Shown here: piece after piece, positions 15,833 through 24,018 of the stretch
How the letters are laid out: each line of letters starts with the position of its first letter
Numbering within the stretch: the stretch's first letter is position 1
Source: Nevskia sp.
Lineage (GTDB): Bacteria > Pseudomonadota > Gammaproteobacteria > Nevskiales > Nevskiaceae
DNA: 33,085 nucleotides
Reading direction: 5' to 3'
Assembly (NCBI RefSeq): GCF_023266035.1
Contig: NZ_JAHFRY010000034.1
Coordinates: forward strand, 1-33,085
Notes under the pieces: model-generated
Database searches by the model: none
Seen by the model: only the letters and a program-made list of their open reading frames with translations
What the model was told of the DNA's origin: nothing
Program-made: the position numbers and the translations under genes

Positions 15833-17053
15833 TCACGTTCGATATTCAGCGTTGATCTTGACGTAGTCGTAGCTGAAGTCGCAGGTCCAGACCCGGGTCT
15901 TCGCGGTGCCGCGACCGAGGCCAACTCTGATCGTGAACTCCGGCTTGGCGACCACGGCCGAGCCGAGTTCCTCGCGGTACGAGGGATGCGGTTCGCCGCC
16001 GTCGAGCAGGCGCACGTCGTCCAGCCAGAGATCGACCTTGCCCGGATCGAGGCCGGGTACGCCGGCCTTGCCGATCGCCATCGCCAGCCGGCCCCAGTTC
16101 GCGTCGCCGGCGAACATCGCGGTCTTGACCAGCGGCGAATGGGCGATCGAATACGCCACCAGCCGCGCCTCGTCGACCGTGCCGCCGCCTTCGACATCGA
16201 CGGTGATGAAGCGCGTCGCGCCTTCGCCATCGCGGACGATCGCCTGGGCGAGTTCGATGCAGACCTCGGTGACCGCTGCCGCGATCTGCGGGTAATCGGC
16301 GTGGCCGGTATCGACATCGCTGCTGCCGACCTGCGCCGTCGCGAACAGCACACAGGAATCGTTGGTCGACGTATCACCGTCGACGGTCGCGCTGTTGAAC
16401 GAGGCTGCGACCGCGTGCTGGATCAAGCTCTGCGTCGCTTCGGCCGTCAGCCGCGCATCGGTGCCGATATAGGCCAGCAGCGTCGCCATGTTCGGATAGA
16501 TCATGCCGACGCCCTTGGCGATACCGGTGACCGTGACCGGCCCCTGCGAGGTCGCGACGGTGCGGGTCGCGCCTTTCGGGATCGTGTCGGTGGTCATGAT
16601 CGTGCGGGCGGCAGCGTTCCAGCCGTCGGCCTGTAGATTCGCGGCGGCCTTCGGGATCGCCTCGATCATCCGCGACACCGGCAGTTGCTGGCCGATCACA
16701 CCGGTCGAGAACGGCAGCACCTGGGACGGCTCGCAACCGATCGCGGCAGCCACCGCAGCAGCGGTTTCACGCGCATTGGCGAGCCCTTGAGTACCGGTCG
16801 CGGCATTGGCGTTGCCCGCATTGATCAGCAGCGCACGGATGTTCTGACTGACCGCCAGCCGCTCGCGGCAGACCTGCACCGGAGCCGCGCAGAACGCGTT
16901 CTGCGTGAACATGCCGGCGGCGCGAGTGCCCGGCGCCAGTTCGATGATCAGCAGATCCTGCCGGCCCGGCTTCTTGATCGCCGCTTCGGCGGAACCCAGG
17001 CGGGCACCGGCGATCGGCGTCAGCGGTCCCGGTTCATTCAGATTGACGGCCAT
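15833..17053 (-). CDS. argJ: Bifunctional ornithine acetyltransferase / N-acetylglutamate synthase
   Basis: ArgJ transfers the acetyl group from N-acetylornithine to glutamate in the cyclic arginine pathway; bifunctional forms also use acetyl-CoA. The 406-residue precursor contains the self-cleavage site SATVDGDTSTND, with Thr223 as the expected new N-terminal nucleophile. Also present are STGVIGQQLP, TTDTIPKGATR, IAKGVGMIYPNMATLLAYIGTDA-type sequence (about 178-200) and ANWGRLAMAIGKAG near the end. The ATG at 17053 is followed by MAVNL, normal for the family. It has no Shine-Dalgarno: repeat copy 2 occupies the leader up to within a few bases of the start. Whether the enzyme is mono- or bifunctional cannot be read directly. 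Confidence 0.96.
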   Translation of the reverse strand: MAVNLNEPGPLTPIAGARLGSAEAAIKKPGRQDLLIIELAPGTRAAGMFTQNAFCAAPVQVCRERLAVSQNIRALLINAGNANAATGTQGLANARETAAAVAAAIGCEPSQVLPFSTGVIGQQLPVSRMIEAIPKAAANLQADGWNAAARTIMTTDTIPKGATRTVATSQGPVTVTGIAKGVGMIYPNMATLLAYIGTDARLTAEATQSLIQHAVAASFNSATVDGDTSTNDSCVLFATAQVGSSDVDTGHADYPQIAAAVTEVCIELAQAIVRDGEGATRFITVDVEGGGTVDEARLVAYSIAHSPLVKTAMFAGDANWGRLAMAIGKAGVPGLDPGKVDLWLDDVRLLDGGEPHPSYREELGSAVVAKPEFTIRVGLGRGTAKTRVWTCDFSYDYVKINAEYRT

Positions 17054-17057
17054 GGTG

Positions 17058-17137
17058 GAAGCAGTGGCTAGTGGCTGGTGGTTAGTGGTCGGTCAAAAGC
17101 AAAGCGACGTCTGAAACTGGTCACTGACCACTGCTTC
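17058..17137. repeat. Intergenic hairpin repeat, copy 2 (between secA and argJ)
   Basis: Built from the same GTGGYYAGTGG-type units as copy 1. The outer arms GAAGCAGTGG (17058-17067) and CCACTGCTTC (17128-17137) pair perfectly and extend to 22-base arms matching at 17 positions. Bases 17120-17137 are the exact reverse complement of 15741-15758 in copy 1. It ends one base before the secA stop and begins 4 bases from the argJ start codon, so it makes up nearly the whole secA-argJ gap. Confidence 0.8.
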
Positions 17138-17138
17138 T

Positions 17139-19889
17139 TCAGACCAGCGCCCCGTGGCACTGCTTGAACTTCTTGCCCGAGCCGCAGGGACAAGGATCGT
17201 TGCGGCCGACTTTCGGCATGTCGCGGACGAAGGCTTCCGGACGGTCGACGGAAGTCGGCGCGCTCAGGCTTCGGCCTTCGCCGATGGGTTCGACCGCCAC
17301 GACATCCGGCTGCTCGATCACCGACTGGGCATCGGCATGCTGGAACTCCATCGGCGGCGCGGCGGCGCGGCGCGCTTCTTCAAGCGCATGCACCTCGTCC
17401 TCGGTGAGGATCTGGATGCGGGCGAGGCGCGACACCACTTCATGTTTGAAGCGCGCCAGCATGTCGTTGAACATGGTGAACGCTTCGCGCTTGTACTCCT
17501 GCTTCGGGTCCTTCTGCGCATAACCGCGCAGATGGATGCCGAGCCGCAGGTAGTCCATCGCCGCGAGATGCTCGCGCCAGAAGGTATCGAGCACGCGCAG
17601 CAGGGTTTCGCGCTCGAAAGACTCCAGCACGGTGCCGCCGATCTTCGCCTTCTTGTCGGCGTAGGTCGTCGACAGAATCTCGCCGATCCGTTCCTTGATC
17701 TTGCGGTCGTCGAGCTGCGGGTCTTCCTCGGCCCACTGGCGGATCGGCAGCATGGTGCCGAAATCCTTGCGCAGCGCTTCTTCCAGCGCTTCGAGGTTCC
17801 ACATCTCCTCGGGGCTCTGCGGCGGCACGTGCACGGCGACCACGGCGGTGACCACGTCGGCGCGGATGTCGTCGATCATCGGCGTCACGACCGCGGCGCC
17901 CATCAGCTCGTCGCGCAGCTCGTAGATCGCCTTGCGCTGATCGTTGGCGACGTTGTCGTACTCGAGCAGGTTCTTGCGGATGTCGAAATTGTGCGCTTCC
18001 ACCTTGCGCTGCGCGGTCTCGATCGAGCGCGTCACCATCTTCGCTTCCAGCGCTTCGCCTTCCTGCATGCCGAGCCGCTGCAGTAGGCCACGCATCGACG
18101 GCGGCGCGAAGATACGCATCAGCGTGTCATCGAGCGACAGATAGAAACGGGTGGCACCCGGATCGCCCTGACGGCCGGAACGGCCACGCAGCTGGTTGTC
18201 GATGCGGCGGGATTCGTGGCGCTCGGAACCGATCACATACAGACCGCCGCTGGCGACGACCGCCGCATGGCGCTCCTTCCACGCCGCCTTGGCGGCTTCC
18301 CGGGTGGCCAGGTCGTCTTCCGGAATCGCATGCAGTTCAGCTTCCAGCGAACCGCCGAGCACGATGTCGGTACCGCGGCCGGCCATGTTGGTGGCGATGG
18401 TCACCGCACCGGGGCGCCCGGCCTGGGCGACGATCTCGGCTTCGCGCTCGTGCTGCTTGGCATTGAGCACTTCGTGGACGATACCCTTCTGGGTCAGCAG
18501 GTTCGCCAGCAGCTCGGAAGTCTCGATGCTCGCGGTGCCGACCAGGATCGGTTGGCGCTTGGCATGAACCTCTTCGATGTCCTTGATCACCGCATCGAAC
18601 TTGCCCTTGGCGCTGATGTAGATCAGATCGCCGCGGTCATCGCGCACCATCGCCCGATTGGTCGGGATGACGATGACTTCGAGGTTGTAGATGTTCTGGA
18701 ATTCGAAGGCTTCGGTATCGGCGGTGCCGGTCATGCCGGACAGCTTCGAATAGAGCCTGAAATAGTTCTGGAAGGTGATCGAGGCCAGCGTCTGGCTTTC
18801 CTGCTGGATCGCCACGCCTTCCTTGGCTTCGACGGCCTGATGCAGGCCGTCCGACCAGCGCCGGCCGGACATCATGCGGCCGGTGAACTCATCGATGATG
18901 ATCACCTGATTGCCGCGGACGATGTACTCGACGTCCTTCTTGTACAGCTGGTGCGCGCGCAGCAACGCGTTCAGATGATGAACGAGCACGATACGGCTGG
19001 CGTCGTACAGGCTTTCGTCCTCACCGAGCAGGCCTGCTTCACGCAGCAGGTCTTCCATGCGCTCGTGTCCGAGTTCGGACAGATGCACCTGCTTGCCCTT
19101 CTCGTCGACGTGGAAATCGCCTTCCAGATCTTCCTCGGTCTTCTGCCGGGTCAGCTTCGGGATCAGCACATTGAGCTTGCGCCACAGCTCGGGATCATCG
19201 TCGGTCGGGCCGGAGATGATCAGCGGCGTGCGCGCTTCGTCGATCAGGATCGAATCGACTTCGTCGATCACCGCGTAGTTCAGGCCGCGCTGCACTTTCT
19301 CGTCGAGCGAGAAAGCCATGTTGTCGCGCAGGTAGTCGAAGCCGAATTCGTTGTTCTGGCCGTAGGTGATATCGGCCTGGTAGGCAGCGCGCTTCTCTTC
19401 ATTCTCCTGACCGGAGACGACGACGCCGACGCTCATGCCGAGGAAGCGGAAGATGCGGCCCATCCACTCGGAATCGCGCCGGGCGAGATAGTCGTTGACG
19501 GTGACCACGTGCACGCCCTTGCCGCTCAGTGCATTGAGATAGGTCGGCAAGGTCGCGACCAGGGTCTTGCCTTCGCCGGTGCGCATTTCGGCGATCTTGC
19601 CTTCGTGCAGCGCGGCGCCGCCGATCAGCTGCACATCGAAGTGCCGCATGTTCATCACGCGGCGGCCGGCTTCGCGGACCACGGCAAAGGCGTCGGCACG
19701 CAGCTGATCGAGCGTTTCGCCTTTCGCCAGCCGTTCGCGCAGCACGACGGTCTGCTGGCTCAGCTCTTCATCGGACATCGCCTGGTACTTCGGCTCCAGC
19801 GCGTTGACGGCGCTGACGACGCTGGACAGACGACTGACGTTGCGTTGATTGCGGCTGCCGAAGATGCGCGCCAGAAAATTGTTGAACAT
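17139..19889 (-). CDS. secA: Preprotein translocase ATPase SecA
   Basis: SecA is the ATP-driven motor that pushes preproteins through SecYEG. The 916-residue product (E. coli 901) is complete. It has Walker A MRTGEGKT (102-109), DEAD-type Walker [17 protein letters not shown], the [20 protein letters not shown] block of the preprotein cross-linking region, [11 protein letters not shown] and [11 protein letters not shown] of the second nucleotide domain, a long helical scaffold, an Ala/Pro/Glu linker, and the zinc-binding tail [13 protein letters not shown], which binds SecB. The ATG at 19889 ([12 protein letters not shown]) is the family start; the open frame runs 20 codons further but the extra residues are not conserved. 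secM is not present; instead an inverted repeat occupies the leader. Confidence 0.98.
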   Translation of the reverse strand: MFNNFLARIFGSRNQRNVSRLSSVVSAVNALEPKYQAMSDEELSQQTVVLRERLAKGETLDQLRADAFAVVREAGRRVMNMRHFDVQLIGGAALHEGKIAEMRTGEGKTLVATLPTYLNALSGKGVHVVTVNDYLARRDSEWMGRIFRFLGMSVGVVVSGQENEEKRAAYQADITYGQNNEFGFDYLRDNMAFSLDEKVQRGLNYAVIDEVDSILIDEARTPLIISGPTDDDPELWRKLNVLIPKLTRQKTEEDLEGDFHVDEKGKQVHLSELGHERMEDLLREAGLLGEDESLYDASRIVLVHHLNALLRAHQLYKKDVEYIVRGNQVIIIDEFTGRMMSGRRWSDGLHQAVEAKEGVAIQQESQTLASITFQNYFRLYSKLSGMTGTADTEAFEFQNIYNLEVIVIPTNRAMVRDDRGDLIYISAKGKFDAVIKDIEEVHAKRQPILVGTASIETSELLANLLTQKGIVHEVLNAKQHEREAEIVAQAGRPGAVTIATNMAGRGTDIVLGGSLEAELHAIPEDDLATREAAKAAWKERHAAVVASGGLYVIGSERHESRRIDNQLRGRSGRQGDPGATRFYLSLDDTLMRIFAPPSMRGLLQRLGMQEGEALEAKMVTRSIETAQRKVEAHNFDIRKNLLEYDNVANDQRKAIYELRDELMGAAVVTPMIDDIRADVVTAVVAVHVPPQSPEEMWNLEALEEALRKDFGTMLPIRQWAEEDPQLDDRKIKERIGEILSTTYADKKAKIGGTVLESFERETLLRVLDTFWREHLAAMDYLRLGIHLRGYAQKDPKQEYKREAFTMFNDMLARFKHEVVSRLARIQILTEDEVHALEEARRAAAPPMEFQHADAQSVIEQPDVVAVEPIGEGRSLSAPTSVDRPEAFVRDMPKVGRNDPCPCGSGKKFKQCHGALV

Positions 19890-19948
19890 GGATTCCGTAG
19901 TCTGGAAACGGCACGAGCCTGGACCCGTCCGGGGCGGACAGGGCAGCA

Positions 19949-19954
19949 ATTATG
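19949..19954 (-). promoter_or_regulatory. Possible -10 box of the secA promoter
   Basis: CATAAT on the minus strand, 60 bases before the secA ATG, directly downstream of the inverted repeat 19961-20013. The -35 position shows only a weak match. Confidence 0.35.
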
Positions 19955-19960
19955 CCTCAG

Positions 19961-20013
19961 GGGCTGACTGCGATCGTCCGGGATGCAACGGTCAGGGCGA
20001 TGACAGTCAGCCC
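19961..20013. promoter_or_regulatory. Inverted repeat in the M23-secA gap
   Basis: GGGCTGACTG (19961-19970) and CAGTCAGCCC (20004-20013) are a perfect 10-bp inverted repeat; with a one-base bulge it extends to about 12 bp. The 33-base interval is large for a terminator. It lies just upstream of the possible secA -10, so it may be an operator, a leader hairpin or the end of the M23 transcript. A second smaller pair, GGGGCG (20033-20038) and CGCCCC (20053-20058), lies nearer the M23 stop. Confidence 0.5.
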
Positions 20014-20080
20014 TGCGAAGCATTGGCGCGACGGGGCGGCTTTCAATAGCAGCGCCCCATTTCCTGCGGGTTTCTACCGA

Positions 20081-21010
20081 TCAGCGCGTTGCGTCGAGGT
20101 ACTGGCCCGGGTTGACGACGTTGCCGTTCATGACCAGTTCGAAGTGCACATGCGGGCCGGTCGAGCGGCCGGTCGAACCGATCAGCGCGATCGGCTGACC
20201 CTTGAGCACGCGATCGCCGATCTTCACCAGCAGCTTCGAGTTGTGGCCGTAGCGGGTGCGATAACCGTTGCCGTGATTGATCTCGATCAGCTGGCCGTAG
20301 CCGTTCGCGGTTGCCGCTTCGGTGACGATGCCGCTGGCCACGGCGTGAACCTGCGAGCCTTCGGCGGCTGCGAAATCGATGCCCGGATGCGTGGTCCGCA
20401 AGCCGGTGAACGGATCGGTGCGGCTGCCGTAACCGGAAGTGATGTAGCCGGAATCGATCGGCCAGCCGGAGGGCTTGACCTCGCGCTCTAGGCGGCTGGC
20501 GAGCAGCAGATCTTCCAGCACGCGCATCTGCCGTTCGCGGTCGCCGAGGGTTTTCTGCAGGCGATCGAGCGAGCCGATCACGTCTTCGAGCACTGCCGGC
20601 GTACCGAAAGCCTCGGTTTCCGGGCCGCCGACGGCGGGCGGGCGGTCAAAACTGAATTCGGAAGGATCGATGTTGGCGATCTGGGTCATCCGCGTGCCGG
20701 CGGCATCGAGCCGGATCACGTGCGCCTGCAACTGGGCGATGCGGCGCGCCAGCGCCCTGGCATCTTCCTCGGCCTTGGCCTTGACCTGCGCCAGCTCATC
20801 ACGCTGCTGGGAGAACTCGGCACCCCAGACACCGGCGATGCGCTTCGGCAGCAGGCCGCGATCGGATTGCAGATTCATGCCGGCGACGAAGGTCAGGCCC
20901 AGCACTCCGATCACCACGGCCGCCAGTGGCAGCCAACCCCAAACACGACGCGCTTCCAGGCGCAGTCGCCAGGTTCGGCCCTGGCTGTGGCTTACGACGA
21001 TAATATCCAT
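20081..21010 (-). CDS. M23/LytM-family peptidase, membrane-anchored with coiled coil
   Basis: A 309-residue protein. A membrane anchor at about residues 25-47 (WLPLAAVVIGVLGLTFVAG) is followed by a periplasmic helical/coiled-coil stretch (about 70-115, QQRDELAQVKAKAEEDARAL). The LytM domain occupies about 195-305. The zinc motifs are present: HPGIDFAA (HxxxD) and GPHVHFELVMNG (HxH), with YGHNSKLLVKIGDRV supplying the catalytic His. It is therefore probably an active endopeptidase acting on peptidoglycan cross-links, unlike the degenerate EnvC-type activators. The ATG at 21010 is used; a GTG four codons upstream is possible. It sits in the conserved lpxC-dciA-M23-secA order. Its exact cell-wall role is not known from sequence. 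Confidence 0.93.
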   Translation of the reverse strand: MDIIVVSHSQGRTWRLRLEARRVWGWLPLAAVVIGVLGLTFVAGMNLQSDRGLLPKRIAGVWGAEFSQQRDELAQVKAKAEEDARALARRIAQLQAHVIRLDAAGTRMTQIANIDPSEFSFDRPPAVGGPETEAFGTPAVLEDVIGSLDRLQKTLGDRERQMRVLEDLLLASRLEREVKPSGWPIDSGYITSGYGSRTDPFTGLRTTHPGIDFAAAEGSQVHAVASGIVTEAATANGYGQLIEINHGNGYRTRYGHNSKLLVKIGDRVLKGQPIALIGSTGRSTGPHVHFELVMNGNVVNPGQYLDATR

Positions 21011-21048
21011 GCAACGCTTCACCCACGATTACGGCGGCAAACCATCCC

Positions 21049-21360
21049 ATGCACGCTGACGATGACCGCCTAGGCGCACACCTGGTCCATCCTGACTCTC
21101 CGGTACAGGGCCTGCTGAGACAGGCGAGCCGTCTTGAAGGCATCCAGAAGATGCTTCGTGACTGGGCGCGCGAGCCGCTGGCGAGTTCCCTGCGTATTGC
21201 CAATGAACGGGAGGGCGTGGTGGTCGTTTATGTCGACTCGGCCGCTGCTCACACCCAACTCCGTTACCGCCAGCAAGAAATGCTTCAGCTCCTGCGCAAC
21301 GGCCTTGGCAACCCTTCCTTGAATCTTGAAATCAAGATGCGACCCGCATCACAGGGATGA
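21049..21360 (+). CDS. dciA: DciA-type replicative helicase loader (DUF721)
   Basis: DciA loads the replicative helicase DnaB in the many bacteria that lack the phage-derived DnaC or DnaI loaders. The 103-residue protein has the DUF721 shape: a helical SRLEGIQKMLRDWAREPLAS N-terminal part and a beta-rich KH-like part (ANEREGVVVVYVDSAAAHTQ, LRYRQQEMLQLL, NLEIKMRP). It is short for the family and lacks a long disordered C-terminus. It is the only plus-strand gene in the lpxC-secA stretch, divergent from the M23 gene (38-base gap) and converging on lpxC (48-base gap). Position between lpxC and secA is the known gammaproteobacterial location, which strengthens the call. Confidence 0.82.
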   Translation: MHADDDRLGAHLVHPDSPVQGLLRQASRLEGIQKMLRDWAREPLASSLRIANEREGVVVVYVDSAAAHTQLRYRQQEMLQLLRNGLGNPSLNLEIKMRPASQG

Positions 21361-21408
21361 AGGTTGGGCCGAGTCTAAGCGCCGTATGACAACCGGTGCA
21401 AGCGGGCT

Positions 21409-22326
21409 TCAGGCGAGAACGGGACTCGAACTACCGTAAAAACCGCTCGCCTTGTCGCCAACGTCGTCGAAAATCACTTCTTCCCACGCTGCCGGCTGGG
21501 CAAGCAAGGCGCGCGCCAGCTTGTTGTTCAAGGCATGTCCGGACTTGAACGCGGTGTAGCTGGCCAGCAAGGGACGCCCCAGCAGATAAAGGTCGCCGAC
21601 GGCATCGAGGATCTTATGACGGACGAATTCGTCGTCGTAGCGCAGGCCATCCTGGTTCAGCACCCGGAACTCGTCGACCGCCACCGCATTCTCGAGGCTG
21701 GCGCCCAGCGCCAGACGGCGCGAACGCAGGAACTCGAACTCGCGCATGAAACCGAAGGTGCGCGCCCGGCTGACTTCGCGGATGTAGGCACCGGTCGAGA
21801 ACTCCACCGATGCGCTCTGAGCCGTCGAATTGATCAGCGGGTGATCGAACTCGATATTGAAGGTCAGGCGAAAGCCGTTGTATGGCTCCAGCCGCGCCCA
21901 CTTGTCGCCATCGCTGACCTGCACCGGCGATTTCAGACGGATGAAGCGTTTCGGTGCGTCCTGTTCGACGATGCCGGCCGACTGCATCAGGAACACGAAC
22001 GGGCTGGCGCTGCCGTCCATGATCGGCACTTCGGCGGCCGACAACTCGACCAGACAGTTGTCGATGCCCAAGCCTGCGAGCGAGGACATCAGATGCTCGA
22101 CGGTGGCGACCTTGACGCCATCCTCGATCAGATTCGATGAAAGTGTAGTTTCGCCGATGCCCTGCGCCGTGGCGCGGACTTCACGCGGCGGATCGAGATC
22201 GGTACGACGAAACAGGATGCCGCTGTCCGGCGCCGCCGGCAGCAGCGCCATGTAAACCTTCTGACCGCTGTGCAAGCCGATGCCGCTGACGCGGACGGCT
22301 GAGCGAAGGGTACGTTGGCGGATCAT
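21409..22326 (-). CDS. lpxC: UDP-3-O-acyl-N-acetylglucosamine deacetylase
   Basis: LpxC is the zinc deacetylase that commits UDP-acyl-GlcNAc to lipid A synthesis. The 305-residue product equals the E. coli length. The zinc ligands are present as His78 ([15 protein letters not shown]), His237 and Asp241 ([20 protein letters not shown]). The catalytic acid/base Glu77 and His264 ([13 protein letters not shown]) are intact, and MDGSASPF is the conserved substrate-side loop. The ATG at 22326 gives the family start MIRQRTL. It has its own upstream gap of 254 bases after ftsZ with a possible promoter, so it can be expressed apart from the dcw message. In E. coli the protein is controlled by FtsH; the C-terminus here (YGSSSPVLA) also ends in the LA-type tail. 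Confidence 0.98.
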   Translation of the reverse strand: MIRQRTLRSAVRVSGIGLHSGQKVYMALLPAAPDSGILFRRTDLDPPREVRATAQGIGETTLSSNLIEDGVKVATVEHLMSSLAGLGIDNCLVELSAAEVPIMDGSASPFVFLMQSAGIVEQDAPKRFIRLKSPVQVSDGDKWARLEPYNGFRLTFNIEFDHPLINSTAQSASVEFSTGAYIREVSRARTFGFMREFEFLRSRRLALGASLENAVAVDEFRVLNQDGLRYDDEFVRHKILDAVGDLYLLGRPLLASYTAFKSGHALNNKLARALLAQPAAWEEVIFDDVGDKASGFYGSSSPVLA

Positions 22327-22387
22327 CGACGGAGTCCGGATGGGGCGCCCGCGTAAGTCGCGGGTCGGAAAAGGATTGCTGCTCTGA

Positions 22388-22412
22388 CCGGAATTTTACC
22401 ACCGAGTTCCGG
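22388..22412 (-). promoter_or_regulatory. Possible lpxC promoter -10 within an inverted repeat
   Basis: On the minus strand TAAAAT (22398-22393) resembles a -10 box; no good -35 is visible. CCGGAA (22388-22393) and TTCCGG (22407-22412) form an inverted repeat around it, so an operator overlapping the promoter is possible. The rest of the 254-base ftsZ-lpxC gap shows only a weak hairpin next to ftsZ. Confidence 0.3.
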
Positions 22413-22538
22413 CCACTATTGCAGTGCAGCATTTATGTGCTCGTCAGGCCGCTGGGGCGGCAGCAAATGACGGCGACGAAGGCAGTACGGCGCGCGACTG
22501 GGCGAAGGTCGCACGCCGCCTTTCAGCGACGATGACAC

Positions 22539-22564
22539 AGGCTGACCGGGCGAAGGGCCAGCCT
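22539..22564. terminator. Weak hairpin after ftsZ
   Basis: AGGCTG (22539-22544) and CAGCCT (22559-22564) pair over 6 bp, starting 16 bases after the ftsZ stop. There is no T-tract, so at best it is a weak or rho-assisted terminator separating the dcw message from lpxC. Confidence 0.3.
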
Positions 22565-22580
22565 TGCGTTGATCTACCTA

Positions 22581-23840
22581 TCAGTCCGCCTGCGCGCGCA
22601 GGAAGGCTGGAATGTCGAGCATTTCCTCGTTGTAATCGAGCGCCGCAAACGCCGGATTGACGCTCGGACGCGCATTGCGCACCGGCGCGGCATGCGTCGA
22701 TTCGTGCAGGCGCGGCGCCCAGCTCGGCTCGGACGGCTGACGCAGCGCGGTCACCACACCACCACGGCTACCGAGACCTTCCGTACCGAGCGGTGCGCCA
22801 CTGGCGCGCAGACGGGTCGAAAGCTGTTCCTGCGGCACCGCCTTGAGAGCAACACGCGAACCTTCGAGGCCGGTGGCAACGACGGTGACGCGCAGTTCGC
22901 CGCCCAGGGTCGGGTCGAACGAGGTGCCGCACTTGATGTCGGCTTCGTTGGACGCGATCTCACCGATGCGATCGTTGATCAGCTCCAGCTCGTCGAGGGT
23001 CAGCGACTCGTCGCTGGTGATATTGACCAGGATGCCGCGAGCGCCGGTCAGTTCCAGATCGTCGAGCAGCGGGCTGGACAGCGCGGCTTCGACGGCCTTG
23101 CGGGCACGGTCTTCGCCGCTGGCAGAGCCGAGGCCCATCATCGCCATGCCGCGATTGGTCATCACCGTCTTCACGTCGGCGAAATCGACATTCATCATGC
23201 CCGGACGGGTGATCAGGTCGGAAATGCCCTGCACCGCGTTCTGCAGCACGTCGTTGGCAGCCTTGAAACCGGACAGCAAGGTGACCGCGCCGCCGAGCAC
23301 CAGACGCAGCTTCTCGTTCGGAATCATGATCAGCGAGTCGACATGCTGCTGCAGCTGCAGGATGCCTTCCTGCGCGATCGCCATGCGCTTCTTGCCTTCA
23401 TGCGGGAACGGCTTGGTGACCACGGCCACGGTCAGGATGCCGAGTTCGCGTGCGATCTCGGCGATCACCGGTGCCGCGCCGGTGCCGGTACCACCACCCA
23501 TGCCGGCGGTGATGAACAGCAGATCGGTGCCTTCCAGCATTTCGCGAATGCGGTCGCGATCTTCCTCGGCAGCCTCGCGGCCCACCTTCGGATTGGAGCC
23601 GGCGCCGAGACCGCGCGTCACTTCCGCACCGATCTGCAGCTGCAGAGTCGGCCGGCACTTCTCGAGATGATCCCGATCGGTGTTGGCGACGATGAACTCG
23701 ACGCCGTCGATGTTTGCCGCCGCCATCTGGTTGACCGTGTTACAGCCGCCGCCGCCGACACCGATGACGCGGATAACCGCGCGCGGCGTAACGCCGTCGA
23801 CCAGTTCATACAGCTCGTTGGATTGCTTGCTTCCGCCCAT
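22581..23840 (-). CDS. ftsZ: Cell division protein FtsZ
   Basis: FtsZ is the tubulin-like GTPase that forms the division ring. With the ATG at 23840 it has 419 residues. The nucleotide-binding motifs are IGVGGGGCNTVNQM near the N-terminus and the tubulin signature GGGTGTGAAP at about 115-124; the T7 catalytic loop appears as NVDFADVKTVM. A Pro/Ser/Arg-rich variable linker (about 320-400) leads to the C-terminal peptide DIPAFLRAQAD, which binds FtsA, ZipA and ZapD. The start at 23840 is chosen because GGAG lies 6 bases upstream, inside a five-codon extension to another ATG at 23855. It is separated from ftsA by a 178-base gap, so it probably has extra promoters. Confidence 0.98.
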   Translation of the reverse strand: MGGSKQSNELYELVDGVTPRAVIRVIGVGGGGCNTVNQMAAANIDGVEFIVANTDRDHLEKCRPTLQLQIGAEVTRGLGAGSNPKVGREAAEEDRDRIREMLEGTDLLFITAGMGGGTGTGAAPVIAEIARELGILTVAVVTKPFPHEGKKRMAIAQEGILQLQQHVDSLIMIPNEKLRLVLGGAVTLLSGFKAANDVLQNAVQGISDLITRPGMMNVDFADVKTVMTNRGMAMMGLGSASGEDRARKAVEAALSSPLLDDLELTGARGILVNITSDESLTLDELELINDRIGEIASNEADIKCGTSFDPTLGGELRVTVVATGLEGSRVALKAVPQEQLSTRLRASGAPLGTEGLGSRGGVVTALRQPSEPSWAPRLHESTHAAPVRNARPSVNPAFAALDYNEEMLDIPAFLRAQAD

Positions 23841-23985
23841 GTTTTTCTCCGTCATTCGTCAATGTTGCCACGCTGGAACCGCGCATGAAGCCTTGTTTCT
23901 ACCGCCGCCCGTCAAATCGTCATTCGCTACTGATTTACTGTTGGTTTTTCTGCCGCTTCTGCCACTTTTCCACCGCACCGCTCAG

Positions 23986-24009
23986 GCCGGATCGCGCAAA
24001 CAATCCGGC
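23986..24009. terminator. Hairpin in the ftsA-ftsZ gap (attenuator-like)
   Basis: GCCGGAT (23986-23992) and ATCCGGC (24003-24009) form a perfect 7-bp stem with a 10-base loop, 9 bases after the ftsA stop. No T-tract follows on the minus strand, so partial termination, RNA processing or mRNA-end protection are all possible. Confidence 0.45.
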
Positions 24010-24018
24010 TCGAATCCA

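Noticed and set aside
18216-19967. 583-codon open frame on the plus strand opposite secA
   Set aside because: Antisense shadow of secA; His/Asp/Gln-rich composition and no motifs.
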